Of a stretch of 64,000 nt of DNA, positions 27,434-34,549 are shown piece after piece (within the stretch, counting starts at the first letter, position 1; each line of letters begins with the position of its first letter). A model generated the notes under the pieces. It saw nothing but the letters and a program-made list of their open reading frames with translations, searched no databases and had not been told where the DNA came from. A program made the position numbers and the translations under genes. The stretch is from Sulfolobus tengchongensis (GTDB taxonomy: Archaea > Thermoproteota > Thermoprotei_A > Sulfolobales > Sulfolobaceae), in assembly GCF_036967215.1 (NCBI RefSeq), contig NZ_CP146016.1, positions 2,543,337-2,607,336 of the forward strand. Direction: 5' to 3'.

Positions 27434-28138
27434 ATGACAGAGGAGCTTTACTTAAATGATTCATACATAAAAGAATTTGAAGGAAAAGTTATCAAGATAG
27501 AAAATAATTTTGTAATATTAGATAAGACTGCGTTTTATCCAGGAGGAGGTGGACTAGAGAACGATATAGGCTTTTTGATAAATGAAAATGGAGAAAAGAT
27601 AAACGTAACTGAGGTAAAGAGAGAAAATGGAGAAATTCTGCATAAGATAGACTCAAGCTCACTTAAAGTAGGAGATAAGGTAAAGGGCATTATAAATTGG
27701 GATAGAAGATATAGAATGATGAGATTGCATACTGCATCCCATATAATTGCTGCGCTAGCATATACTAAATTCGGTGCGTTAATAACAGGTGGCCATATAA
27801 GCCCAGATCAAGCTAAAGACGACTTTAACGTAGAGAATAAAGACGTCTTGAACGAATTGATAAATGAGGCTAATGAAATAGTTAAAAAGGGAATAGATGT
27901 AAAAGTGTATTTTCTACCTAGAGAAGAGGCTTTAATGATACCGGCAATAGTAAAATTAGCTGGGAGAAATCCACCTCAGATCCCAATTTGGCGAATAGTT
28001 GAGATACCGGGAATAGATATACAAGCTGATGGAGGTCCTCACGTTAAAAATACCAAGGAAATAGGAGAGATTGTTTTACTTAAAGTAGAAAACAAAGGAA
28101 AAGGAAGAAAAAGAGTTTATTACACTGTAAGACCTTAA
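27434..28138 (+). CDS. alaX: AlaX-type trans-editing hydrolase
   Basis: A 234-residue protein matching the editing domain of AlaRS as a free enzyme (AlaX-M). It would deacylate Ser- or Gly-tRNA-Ala. The N-terminal beta-barrel has TAFYPGGGGLENDIG (residues 34-48). The zinc site has HTASHIIA (HxxxH, about 98-102) and a second site at IQADGGPHVKNTKEIG near residues 196-211. In AlaRS that second motif is usually CxxxH; here the Cys position is Asp, as in some archaeal AlaX. It follows the Hsp20-like gene without a gap. Confidence 0.88.
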   Translation: MTEELYLNDSYIKEFEGKVIKIENNFVILDKTAFYPGGGGLENDIGFLINENGEKINVTEVKRENGEILHKIDSSSLKVGDKVKGIINWDRRYRMMRLHTASHIIAALAYTKFGALITGGHISPDQAKDDFNVENKDVLNELINEANEIVKKGIDVKVYFLPREEALMIPAIVKLAGRNPPQIPIWRIVEIPGIDIQADGGPHVKNTKEIGEIVLLKVENKGKGRKRVYYTVRP

Positions 28139-28184
28139 AAATTCCAATGAATGTGTTTATTAATTTACTCACGATAGTTATTTT

Positions 28185-28622
28185 GTGTCATATATAATTA
28201 GACTCCTGAAGTTCGCTGTTGTTGGCGGAATAGGTACAGTGATTAATGAGGGAATATACGTTTTAACCTCTAAAGTGATTCCTGTTGGAATAGCGTTAGC
28301 AATTGCTATTGAAATTTCATTACTCTTCAATTTTATCTTAAATGATATATGGACCTTTAGGGATAAAAGAAGCGGTACATATTTAAGTCGCTTGGCGAAG
28401 TTCCACGGTTCATCTTATCTTGGGAATATAGTACAATATATTGTAGCGATAGTTCTACTAATATACCTATTACATGTGGCATCAATATCACAAGCAATAT
28501 TTATATTGTTTTTCAGCACATTTGGCACTTCAACTATCGTGCTATTGCTAACAAATCTCATTGGCATCCTAGCTGGATTTCTAGTAAGATTTATAACCAG
28601 TTTAAAGTACGTATGGGCCTAA
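28185..28622 (+). CDS. GtrA-like membrane protein
   Basis: A 145-residue four-helix membrane protein of the GtrA family. The hallmark N-terminus RLLKFAVVGGIGTVINEGIY (residues 6-25) and ISLLFNFILNDIWTFRDKR (43-61) are present. GtrA-like proteins help move polyprenol-linked sugars across the membrane, often with a glycosyltransferase, but none is adjacent here. The GTG start is preceded by an AT-rich stretch. The following DNA is gene-poor. Confidence 0.83.
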   Translation: MSYIIRLLKFAVVGGIGTVINEGIYVLTSKVIPVGIALAIAIEISLLFNFILNDIWTFRDKRSGTYLSRLAKFHGSSYLGNIVQYIVAIVLLIYLLHVASISQAIFILFFSTFGTSTIVLLLTNLIGILAGFLVRFITSLKYVWA

Positions 28623-29115
28623 AATGTAGCAGACAATAATAACTTGCAAATATTATATCTTGAGTTTTGAAATATAAGCTAAGTTAATCAAATGTTAAAT
28701 AAAACTCCATTCCGTTTTTCTGAAAAATAGTTCACCTTCCTTGTACAGATGAACTTATAATAATCCCGTGCTTTAAGCAAGTAGCCAAAAATTTCTGCTA
28801 ATATAATTTCTTGTCTTGGTATATATCAAAGAGTGTCTCTGTTTAAAATGACTTACCTTCTTGTAAAAATAACTTATACCTTTATTAGGGTTTTACTGAA
28901 ATTGACGTTGAAATTCTCTCCCACTAAAAACTTTTTAGACTAGTAATTTGAATAATGAGCGTCAGAAGCCAACTGAGGAAGCTGAGGGGAGAGTTAATAC
29001 TCAGAGGAAACAGTAGTATGTCAAGTTTAGGGCTGACGTGTTAAGGAAACTCCTTCTAGACCGAGCATAATTACAACTGTTAAACAAGTTTGGGGACAAA
29101 TAAGTCCTCTTTCTG
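28623..29115. other. Gene-poor stretch with possible decayed reading frame
   Basis: About 490 bp with no intact gene. From a TTG near 28950 to the GTG at 29116, the frame of the downstream membrane ORF continues with three in-frame stops. Between the stops it reads protein-like peptides (RQKPTEEAEGRVNTQRKQ, then YVKFRADVLRKLLLDRA). That suggests a decayed 5' extension of the next ORF or a neighbouring dead gene. Two loosely similar segments (near 28731 and 28849, both with ttacctt/tcacctt then cttataa) hint at an old duplication. Confidence 0.35.
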
Positions 29116-29613
29116 GTGCCCCTACCAGAAGAAACAGAGTATCTTGGTCTAATAGTTGCAAATGCAGAGCCAACAATAATTGCCGTATATTCACTATCGT
29201 TATATCTACAATACTATTTATGGTATACCATTAACTCAATCGCTAAATCCATTAAACGCATATCTTATCCCATAAAAGATAAAATCTTTTTTAATCCATT
29301 TTTTATTATGCTAGAAAGAAAGATAGTAAGGGTACCCTTGTATATATTAATTTCATTTTTCTCTTTTATAATAGGAAGCATTTTAGGATTTTTAGGAATC
29401 TTGTTATTGCCACAATTTTCTCTAATATTTTTGCAATTTTCTTTATTTATACCTATATTAGTAACTGCTAGCATAGAGGCAATTTTAATGATACCGTTTT
29501 TCCTAAAAGGTTATCACAAAGGCCCGGCAATTGCTACTACGATTACATCTTTTCTTTCAATCTTCGGGGTATTATTTATTTTCTTAGTATTTGCGGTTGC
29601 GGGCAACTCTTAA
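29116..29613 (+). CDS. Hypothetical membrane protein, possibly a truncated gene
   Basis: A 165-residue frame with a GTG start and about four hydrophobic segments (IIAVYSLSLYLQYYLWY, LYILISFFSFIIGSILGFLG, FLQFSLFIPILVTASIEAIL and a C-terminal helix). No family is recognised. The segment before the GTG looks like decayed coding sequence in the same frame, so this may be the 3' remainder of a larger protein. A strong T-rich terminator follows its stop. Confidence 0.5.
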   Translation: MPLPEETEYLGLIVANAEPTIIAVYSLSLYLQYYLWYTINSIAKSIKRISYPIKDKIFFNPFFIMLERKIVRVPLYILISFFSFIIGSILGFLGILLLPQFSLIFLQFSLFIPILVTASIEAILMIPFFLKGYHKGPAIATTITSFLSIFGVLFIFLVFAVAGNS

Positions 29614-29616
29614 GCC

Positions 29617-29642
29617 TTTTTTTAAATCCTTGTTCTTTTTTC
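29617..29642 (+). terminator. Pyrimidine-rich terminator
   Basis: Directly after the stop codon at 29613 come two runs of T (CTTTTTTT and CTTTTTTCC) separated by AAATCCTTG. Archaeal RNA polymerase ends transcripts at such T tracts without needing a hairpin. Confidence 0.5.
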
Positions 29643-30011
29643 CTATATCAATGAAATAGATTACATTATTATTAATTTTAACTATCTTTCTTCCTAATTA
29701 TATTAGTAAGGCTAGATTACGAGACCTTACCCAAAAGACTAAACCAGCTAAGTGAATCAATGAGAATAGGAAAGGAAAGAGTTGGAAACCACCTAGTCCA
29801 GATTACCATTTGACGACACGTAAGACAAGAAAACTTACACCATTGCCATCCTATTATCAATGAACTGACAAGCATCTTTTACGAGAAGATTTCTACCAGC
29901 TAATCAACTCCTCGTGACCACAGTAAGGGACTTAAGCACCAATGAGGTCTACGTTGGGCATGTAGAAGGTTATGTCAATATGGAGTTGACTGAGATCACT
30001 AAGGCGCTAAA
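29643..30011. pseudogene. Gene-free stretch with probable coding remnant
   Basis: About 370 bp with no intact gene. From 29750 on, base composition is higher in G+C than the flanking spacer, and short plus-strand frames read like protein: HHCHPIINELTSIFYEKI, then in another frame RRFLPANQLLVTTVRDL continuing to EVYVGHVEGYVNMELTEI and a TAA at about 30013. Frame changes between pieces suggest a decayed gene with frameshifts. I cannot name the family. Confidence 0.35.
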
Positions 30012-30998
30012 CTAAGACTCAGCATTTTTCTCTTCAATTATATCGTTTATTACATGGATTAAGTCAACTATATCTTCTCTCAGTGCTATTCTAGCGTGGG
30101 TCTGCCTTAAACCTAAAAAGTTACTGGCATCTCTTATGTAGCACTTACATCTTTTCATGAGTTCTTCATTTACTATTTTTGTAGGTATTTTAAATTCGAC
30201 TAGGAAAAACGGTGCATAAGACTTGTACAGCTTAAATGAACGTTTAATGCTATTTACCTTCTCATAAATCTCCTTAACTTTACTCCTACTCATGGAAAAG
30301 AAAGACCTCACTTCCTTTGGGCTTAAATTAGATATCACATAGTACGTAATGGAATTAATACGCCAGATAGGCACTAATTTCTCCAATTCCTTACTTTTTT
30401 GCCCTATTGAAAAACCAAATCTTAAACCCGGTATTGCAAGGCTTTTTGTAAATGAATTTATAATAGTAATGTTGCTAAATTCGTTTACTAATTTAACTGC
30501 ACTGTCGACTAAGCTTATATCTACAAATGACTCATCTAAGATCAGCTCATTGCTCTTTTCTTTTAAAAAATTCCCTATGCTTTCCAGGTTGATTGCGGAT
30601 CCAGTTGGATTATTAGGATTGCTCGTAAGTATTCTGCCAGCTTTCAGATCGTATATAAATTCTTCGTCATTTTCCTTGGCTAAATAATATTGCTTAAATT
30701 TATATTCACCATAATTCGGTTGAGGGACTGTGAAATTATCGCCAAGTATATTAATAATCTCGGAAGCTCCATTGAATACACCTATTAGATCTTCATTTAC
30801 CCCATAAATATCTGCAATTTTACTTTTTATCTCCTTCAACTCTTCTGGTGGATAATAATTATATACCTTGAACTTTACCGCATCATTAATTAACTCTTCC
30901 ACAAATCTAGGTATTCCTAATGGATTCAGATTTACACTAAAATCCCTTACATCTAATGGGGGCTTCCCATTATTCCAAGGATATCCACCGTGTCTCAT
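30012..30998 (-). CDS. CobD/CobC-like PLP enzyme (L-threonine-phosphate decarboxylase type)
   Basis: A 328-residue class I/II aminotransferase-fold enzyme. The start MRHGGYPWNNGKPPLDVRDF and NLNPLGIP match the cobalamin-pathway CobD group, which makes aminopropanol phosphate. TSNPNNPTG (about 129-137) and the PLP lysine in NSFTKSLAIPGLRFGFS (about 185-201) are present; YNYYPPEEL lies near the N-terminus. HisC-like activity is the main alternative. Its ATG overlaps the stop of the HTH-10 gene by 4 nt, so the regulator and enzyme are coupled. Confidence 0.82.
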   Translation of the reverse strand: MRHGGYPWNNGKPPLDVRDFSVNLNPLGIPRFVEELINDAVKFKVYNYYPPEELKEIKSKIADIYGVNEDLIGVFNGASEIINILGDNFTVPQPNYGEYKFKQYYLAKENDEEFIYDLKAGRILTSNPNNPTGSAINLESIGNFLKEKSNELILDESFVDISLVDSAVKLVNEFSNITIINSFTKSLAIPGLRFGFSIGQKSKELEKLVPIWRINSITYYVISNLSPKEVRSFFSMSRSKVKEIYEKVNSIKRSFKLYKSYAPFFLVEFKIPTKIVNEELMKRCKCYIRDASNFLGLRQTHARIALREDIVDLIHVINDIIEEKNAES

Positions 30999-31579
30999 AA
31001 CTCTCTCTCTTCAAAGTAAGCCGTAATTATATTCTTCTCAGCCCTTCTTATGATTTCACTCAAACTTGATGGACTCATGTTAAGCTTCTTAGCTAAGTCC
31101 TTTAAACCTATTCTCCTTGGATAATCGAAAAATCCAGCTTCTAATGCTATTCTTAATATTTGTTCTTGTCTAGCAGTTATTGCATCTTTCTTCTCAGCTT
31201 TTATAACTTTCAGAACTCTAACGTCCTTTGTGATACTAATTAAAGAGTTTAACAAGCTCCTTAATTCAGCATACCCATTTAATATTAGAGTCCATAGTAT
31301 ACCGTCATCGGTTAAAGCCCCATTCATAATGATGTACTGAGATAGTACTTTAAGTAATTCAGACGAAATGTACAACGTACAAATAAATTTGTATTTAGAG
31401 ACTTTAATGGGTTCTTCACAAATCTGTCTAGCATTATATTCATCTCCGCGTATTTCTATAAGCAGTTTACCTTTTTCGCTTTCAACCCTGATATCAAGTA
31501 TGTTAATTGCCATACTATCAGAAATAATTTTTGGAAGTTGAAGCAAATTAGGCGTTTTAATAACAACGTACAACAGCAT
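30995..31579 (-). CDS. HTH-10 (bacterio-opsin activator-like) regulator
   Basis: A 194-residue protein with a C-terminal HTH-10 domain: ITARQEQILRIALEAGFFDYP (split over residues 136-156), GLKDLAKKLNMSPSSLSEIIRRAEK (160-184). The N-terminal two thirds is a mixed alpha/beta sensor-like region with a few Cys (CEEP, FICTLY). Such proteins are common archaeal regulators. Coupling to the CobD-like gene (ATGA overlap) suggests control of cobalamin or another amino-acid-derived metabolite pathway. The signal is unknown. Confidence 0.82.
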   Translation of the reverse strand: MLLYVVIKTPNLLQLPKIISDSMAINILDIRVESEKGKLLIEIRGDEYNARQICEEPIKVSKYKFICTLYISSELLKVLSQYIIMNGALTDDGILWTLILNGYAELRSLLNSLISITKDVRVLKVIKAEKKDAITARQEQILRIALEAGFFDYPRRIGLKDLAKKLNMSPSSLSEIIRRAEKNIITAYFEEREL

Positions 31580-31861
31580 TACATAATTACCTCTCCTTAT
31601 ACTACTTAAACTTATCTACTAACTATTAAACTCAGCACTCAAGACCTAAATTCACCTTTCATCAACTACGAGGTTCATCATCAAGAAACCTATAACTAAA
31701 TCCCCTTATTAAAATTGAAAATAATAGATAATGGAAATTACGAATTAATAAGCATAAAACCAATCCTAACATAAATAAAAATTACTCGTAAAACCTTTTT
31801 AGATTATCAGCTTTTTCGCCATTTTTCTGAAGAACCTCATTCAATTCAACTATAAAATATA
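31580..31861. other. AT-rich spacer left of the provirus
   Basis: A 282-bp stretch between the HTH-10 gene and the left attachment repeat. No open frame is convincing. The minus strand near 31660-31690 has TGATGATGA and TTGATGA, but spacing to a CTGA does not fit a guide RNA. It may be host flank or decayed mobile DNA. Confidence 0.4.
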
Positions 31862-31904
31862 TGCGGCCGCCGGGACTTGAACCCAAGACCTCCTGCGTAG
31901 CAGG
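31862..31904. repeat. attL: partial tRNA-Gly copy
   Basis: This 43-nt copy of the tRNA-Gly 3' half (T arm and part of the anticodon arm) matches 34111-34153 at 39 of 43 positions. Changes fall in the T stem and the anticodon loop, so it is no longer under tRNA selection. It marks the left end of the provirus. Confidence 0.85.
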
Positions 31905-32759
31905 AATTAAGAGACGATACTCAACGTCGTAAAATTGCGTTAGTTAACGACTTACGCCAATACGCGAGTAGTGATAGCTTAAACGCCTTTTACGCTTACT
32001 TACTTCACGAAAGGAAAATTAGCGAAACGACCGCAAAGGAATACGTTAATGCGTTAAAACGACTATACCGAGAGACGCGTAACTCTCAAAAAGCTTATCG
32101 ACTTTTCACTAAGTTTCTCACGTTACGCGGTATCATTAGCGAAGAGTTTGCCGACAAAATACTCAAAGTCGTAAAGATAGGAAAAACTAACGCCGATTTA
32201 TACGTCCCGTCGTTAGAAGAGATTAAACGTACACTCGATTTAGCGAAAGAGTATAGTGATAACGTCTATTTCGTCTATCGTCTCGCATTAGAAAGTGGGG
32301 CGAGACTTAGCAAGATACTGAAAGCGTTAAATGATCCTTCACGTGATATTTGCGATAATGGGGGACCCCCATACCCCCAATGCTAATAGCATCGGGGTTT
32401 TAGGGGTGTCCCCTAATGACGTTTGTTATTATCCGTTAGCCTGGACACGTGGATATAAAGGCTTTTTCTACATATTCCACGTCACTCCGTTAAGGCAAAT
32501 CGATATAACGCGTCACGCTATACAAGATTTCGAAAAGAGGTGTCCTAACGCAGTAAAGATAAATTACGTTAGGAAGTTTGTCCCAACTAAATTAGCCGAG
32601 TTAGGTGTACCTCTCGATACAATTGATTTTATCCAGGGTAGGAAACCAACTAGAATACTGACCCAACATTACGTTTCACTATTCGGAATTGCGAAAGAGT
32701 CGTATAAGAAATACGTTGAGTATCTGAAAGACGTTTTGTACACAAATACATCACTATGA
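31905..32759 (+). pseudogene. SSV-type integrase, C-terminal part int(C), broken
   Basis: The plus strand encodes most of a tyrosine recombinase of the fuselloviral kind. From about 31922 the frame reads [15 protein letters not shown] through the arm-binding and catalytic domains, with the first catalytic Arg in [13 protein letters not shown]. It is cut at 32356 by a 58-bp insertion that introduces a stop. Coding then resumes after 32414 with [38 protein letters not shown] and the probable nucleophile Tyr in [14 protein letters not shown] further +1 shift separates it from the attL frame. It is inactive as a single protein. Confidence 0.85.
32361..32413. mobile_element. 53-bp palindromic miniature insertion with 5-bp target duplication
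   Basis: A 53-nt imperfect hairpin, starting GGGGACCCCC and ending GGGGTGTCCCC, is flanked by direct TAATG repeats (32356-32360 and 32414-32418). Removing the insert and one TAATG joins the integrase frame perfectly (...D-N-D-V-C-Y-Y...). The arms pair as GGGGAC/GTCCCC, CCCC/GGGG twice and ATGCTA/TAGCAT-like at the centre. This is the form of a MITE or REP-like element moved in trans. Confidence 0.75.
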
Positions 32760-32899
32760 TTATAAACAATTGTCAGTAGGCTAAATATACAATAATATTC
32801 AACCTTTGAATATGCGTTATTCTAAAGTATAGCAGAATGTACTACTTGTGAAAACGTTTTTAATTCTTTAAAGGTAACCCTTTTTTTAGGCGAAACACA

Positions 32900-33160
32900 T
32901 TGATTTTAAATGCAGAAAATATAAATGGTCTGACTCCACTAATAACTAACTCTGCGCCAGTAAATATCAGTAACATTAGTTTCGTTATTCCTCTGAACGT
33001 ATCACCAGCGACGTTTATTCCAGTAAATAGTCCTTCATTACCATGGTACATAGCCTATTTGCCAGAAATTTTAATAGGAATAGCAGTAATAGGCGGAATA
33101 ACTTTCTTAGTATTTAAAGGCAAGCTTAAGTTCCTAAGAAAGGCAAAAGGCTCTTTATAA
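32900..33160 (+). CDS. Proviral small membrane-anchored protein
   Basis: An 86-residue protein with an Asn/Ser/Pro-rich N-terminal part (NGLTPLITNSAPVNISNIS) and one C-terminal transmembrane helix (LPEILIGIAVIGGITFLVF, about residues 54-72) followed by a basic tail (KGKLKFLRKAKG). That order, outside part then anchor then basic tail, suits a virion or cell-surface protein and might be the tail of a longer SSV structural protein. A TTTAAAG box about 27-29 nt before the TTG start supports expression. The family is not identified. Confidence 0.55.
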   Translation: MILNAENINGLTPLITNSAPVNISNISFVIPLNVSPATFIPVNSPSLPWYIAYLPEILIGIAVIGGITFLVFKGKLKFLRKAKGSL

Positions 33161-33549
33161 ATCCTCATTCTTTTTCCACAAGTATACTAAGGGATCCCAC
33201 GTCTTTTCATGTGACCCCAATTATAACCAAGCTACCCCCGTTTTCTAGCCTAAAAATACGTTACTTTTACGTTTTTATAGCCACAATTTATTGCGATTGA
33301 TCGCAATAAACCCGTTTGCGCTTATTCCTATATAATATTTTAGTAAATCAGATAAATACATTATATCGACTAAAAATCGCGTCACTTCTCCCTTCCTGTT
33401 AGAATATACAGCAATAAATCCTTTTTCCGACTTCCGTGCTCTCGATACACGCTTTCACTTCGTGCAAGCAATCCGCCATTACATCATTACTATCATCATA
33501 TTCTAATCCGTCAAACTTAGCACATATGGGGGACTCCCAATTCTCACAC
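33161..33549. other. Proviral non-coding region
   Basis: About 390 bp without a clear gene. It contains a perfect 24-nt palindrome (33287-33310) and AT-rich stretches. A longer upstream in-frame extension of the AbrB-like gene exists here, but its composition is unlike protein, so I treat this region as non-coding. Confidence 0.45.
33287..33310. repeat. Perfect 11-bp inverted repeat
   Basis: TTTATTGCGAT (33287-33297), 2-nt spacer, ATCGCAATAAA (33300-33310). The arms are exact. It lies about 240 bp upstream of the AbrB-like gene and could be an operator or part of the viral replication origin. Confidence 0.6.
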
Positions 33550-33720
33550 ATGAAAGTGATAACGAGAAAAGGGGGAAGTGGTGACGTTTATTATTTACGC
33601 ATACCACGTGATATAGTAGAGGCTTTTAATATATCGAAAAATGATGAGTTTGTATTAAACGCTAATTTCGATAAAGATGGAAATCTCATTTTATGTTATA
33701 AACGCGTGAAAAAGTCATAA
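33550..33720 (+). CDS. AbrB/SpoVT-like DNA-binding protein (proviral)
   Basis: A 56-residue protein with the swapped-hairpin AbrB pattern: MKVITRKGGSGDVYYLRIP, then RDIVEAFNISKNDEFVLNA and a closing strand GNLILCYKRVKK. Proteins of this kind are frequent in Sulfolobus viruses and plasmids as regulators. I start it at the ATG at 33550 because the 38 residues upstream in frame have no resemblance to the family. It is followed by an AT-rich repeated region and then int(N). Confidence 0.7.
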   Translation: MKVITRKGGSGDVYYLRIPRDIVEAFNISKNDEFVLNANFDKDGNLILCYKRVKKS

Positions 33721-33730
33721 TTCATTTTTT

Positions 33731-33790
33731 GCCTATATAGGTCTATAGCATTATATAGCGTCTATAGAGTACTATATATCTATATAGTCA
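33731..33790. repeat. AT-rich CTATA-repeat cluster
   Basis: Repeated short words CTATATAG, TCTATAG, TATATAG, TCTATAGAG, CTATATA and CTATATAG occur within 60 bp between the AbrB-like gene and int(N). Two are self-complementary. They may be iterated binding sites for the adjacent AbrB-like protein or overlapping promoters. Confidence 0.45.
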
Positions 33791-33917
33791 TTCATTTTTT
33801 TCTCACCGATAAGGATTTTTTGCCGTCTTCTTTCAATTTAACATAAATCACGGCAAAATTTAACGATTGCCCATAGCTTATAAATGAAAATTGGCAACCA
33901 ATAATTTAGGGCGAAAA

Positions 33918-34088
33918 ATGACGGAAAAGAAGACTAGATATAAATATGGCGACATAATAATCCGTGAGAGGAAAGGGCGGTATTACGTCTATAAATTGGA
34001 AACGATAAATGGTAAGGTAAAGGAGCGTTACATTGGTCCTTTAGATGACGTCGTTGAAACTTACGAAAAATTTAGGAGTGGGGGTTGA
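33918..34088 (+). pseudogene. SSV-type integrase, N-terminal part int(N)
   Basis: A 56-codon frame [18 protein letters not shown] to [13 protein letters not shown] and a TGA at 34086-34088. It matches the start of fuselloviral integrases. Beyond the stop the same frame continues into the tRNA repeat as RPPGFEPGTSCVAG, as expected for an integrase whose attachment site lies in its coding sequence. The stop sits in a hairpin (GAAGGGGG 34087-34094, CCCCCTTC 34099-34106), so the fragment is decayed or truncated. TATA-like CTTATAAAT lies near 33877. Confidence 0.8.
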
Positions 34089-34106
34089 AGGGGGTATTCC
34101 CCCTTC

Positions 34107-34186
<80 letters not shown>

Positions 34187-34314
34187 ACTGGGATTATAAT
34201 GATATAGCAAGGTATTTATTTTTTTCTTCATTTCTCTTAGACCTCATCAGTCAAGTTATATCAGCTAAGATAATCGATTTCTATATCTTAGCAGCGTAAG
34301 TATTGAATATAAGG

Positions 34315-34387
34315 TAGCCGGGCAGGGATTCGAACCCTGGTCCCAGGGGCCAAAGCCCTGGATCCTTGACCACTAGACTACCCGGCT
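34315..34387 (-). tRNA. tRNA-Gln (UUG)
   Basis: On the minus strand a 73-nt cloverleaf: acceptor AGCCGGG/CCCGGCT with discriminator A, anticodon stem CAGGG/CCCTG with loop CTTTGGC (anticodon TTG), and T arm CAGGG-TTCGAAT-CCCTG. CCA is not encoded and no intron is present. It is unpaired with other genes and has its own TATA box. Confidence 0.92.
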
Positions 34388-34410
34388 GATAGTATATTAT
34401 TTTGCTTATC

Positions 34411-34418
34411 ATATAAAC
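34411..34418 (-). promoter_or_regulatory. TATA box of tRNA-Gln
   Basis: Plus-strand ATATAAAC (GTTTATAT on the minus strand) is centred about 27.5 nt before the first nucleotide of the tRNA. Confidence 0.5.
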
Positions 34419-34508
34419 TTAACGCTTTATTTTCAGTTATCTCTCTGTTTTTTAGATAAAGCTTAGGTAATTATGACAGAAAGATTTATAAGGAGAGGAA
34501 TAGAAAAG

Positions 34509-34549
34509 TTTAAAAGGTTTACTATTCGTGGCTATATATAATTGGGGTG
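34509..34549 (+). promoter_or_regulatory. tfb promoter and Shine-Dalgarno
   Basis: TTTAAAAG (34509-34516) would start transcription near 34539, leaving a short leader with GGGGTG (34544-34549). This Shine-Dalgarno sits 6 nt before the TTG at 34556 and overlaps the alternative GTG at 34547. A second TATA-like TATATA (34533-34538) lies between. Confidence 0.5.

Noticed and set aside
31655-31700. Possible C/D box RNA on the minus strand (TGATGATGA, TTGATGA, later CTGA)
   Set aside because: Distances between the C-like boxes and CTGA do not give 11-13-nt guides, and there is no D' box.
34225-34260. C-box-like TGATGA on the minus strand between the two tRNA genes
   Set aside because: No D box at a proper distance; likely chance in the tRNA spacer.
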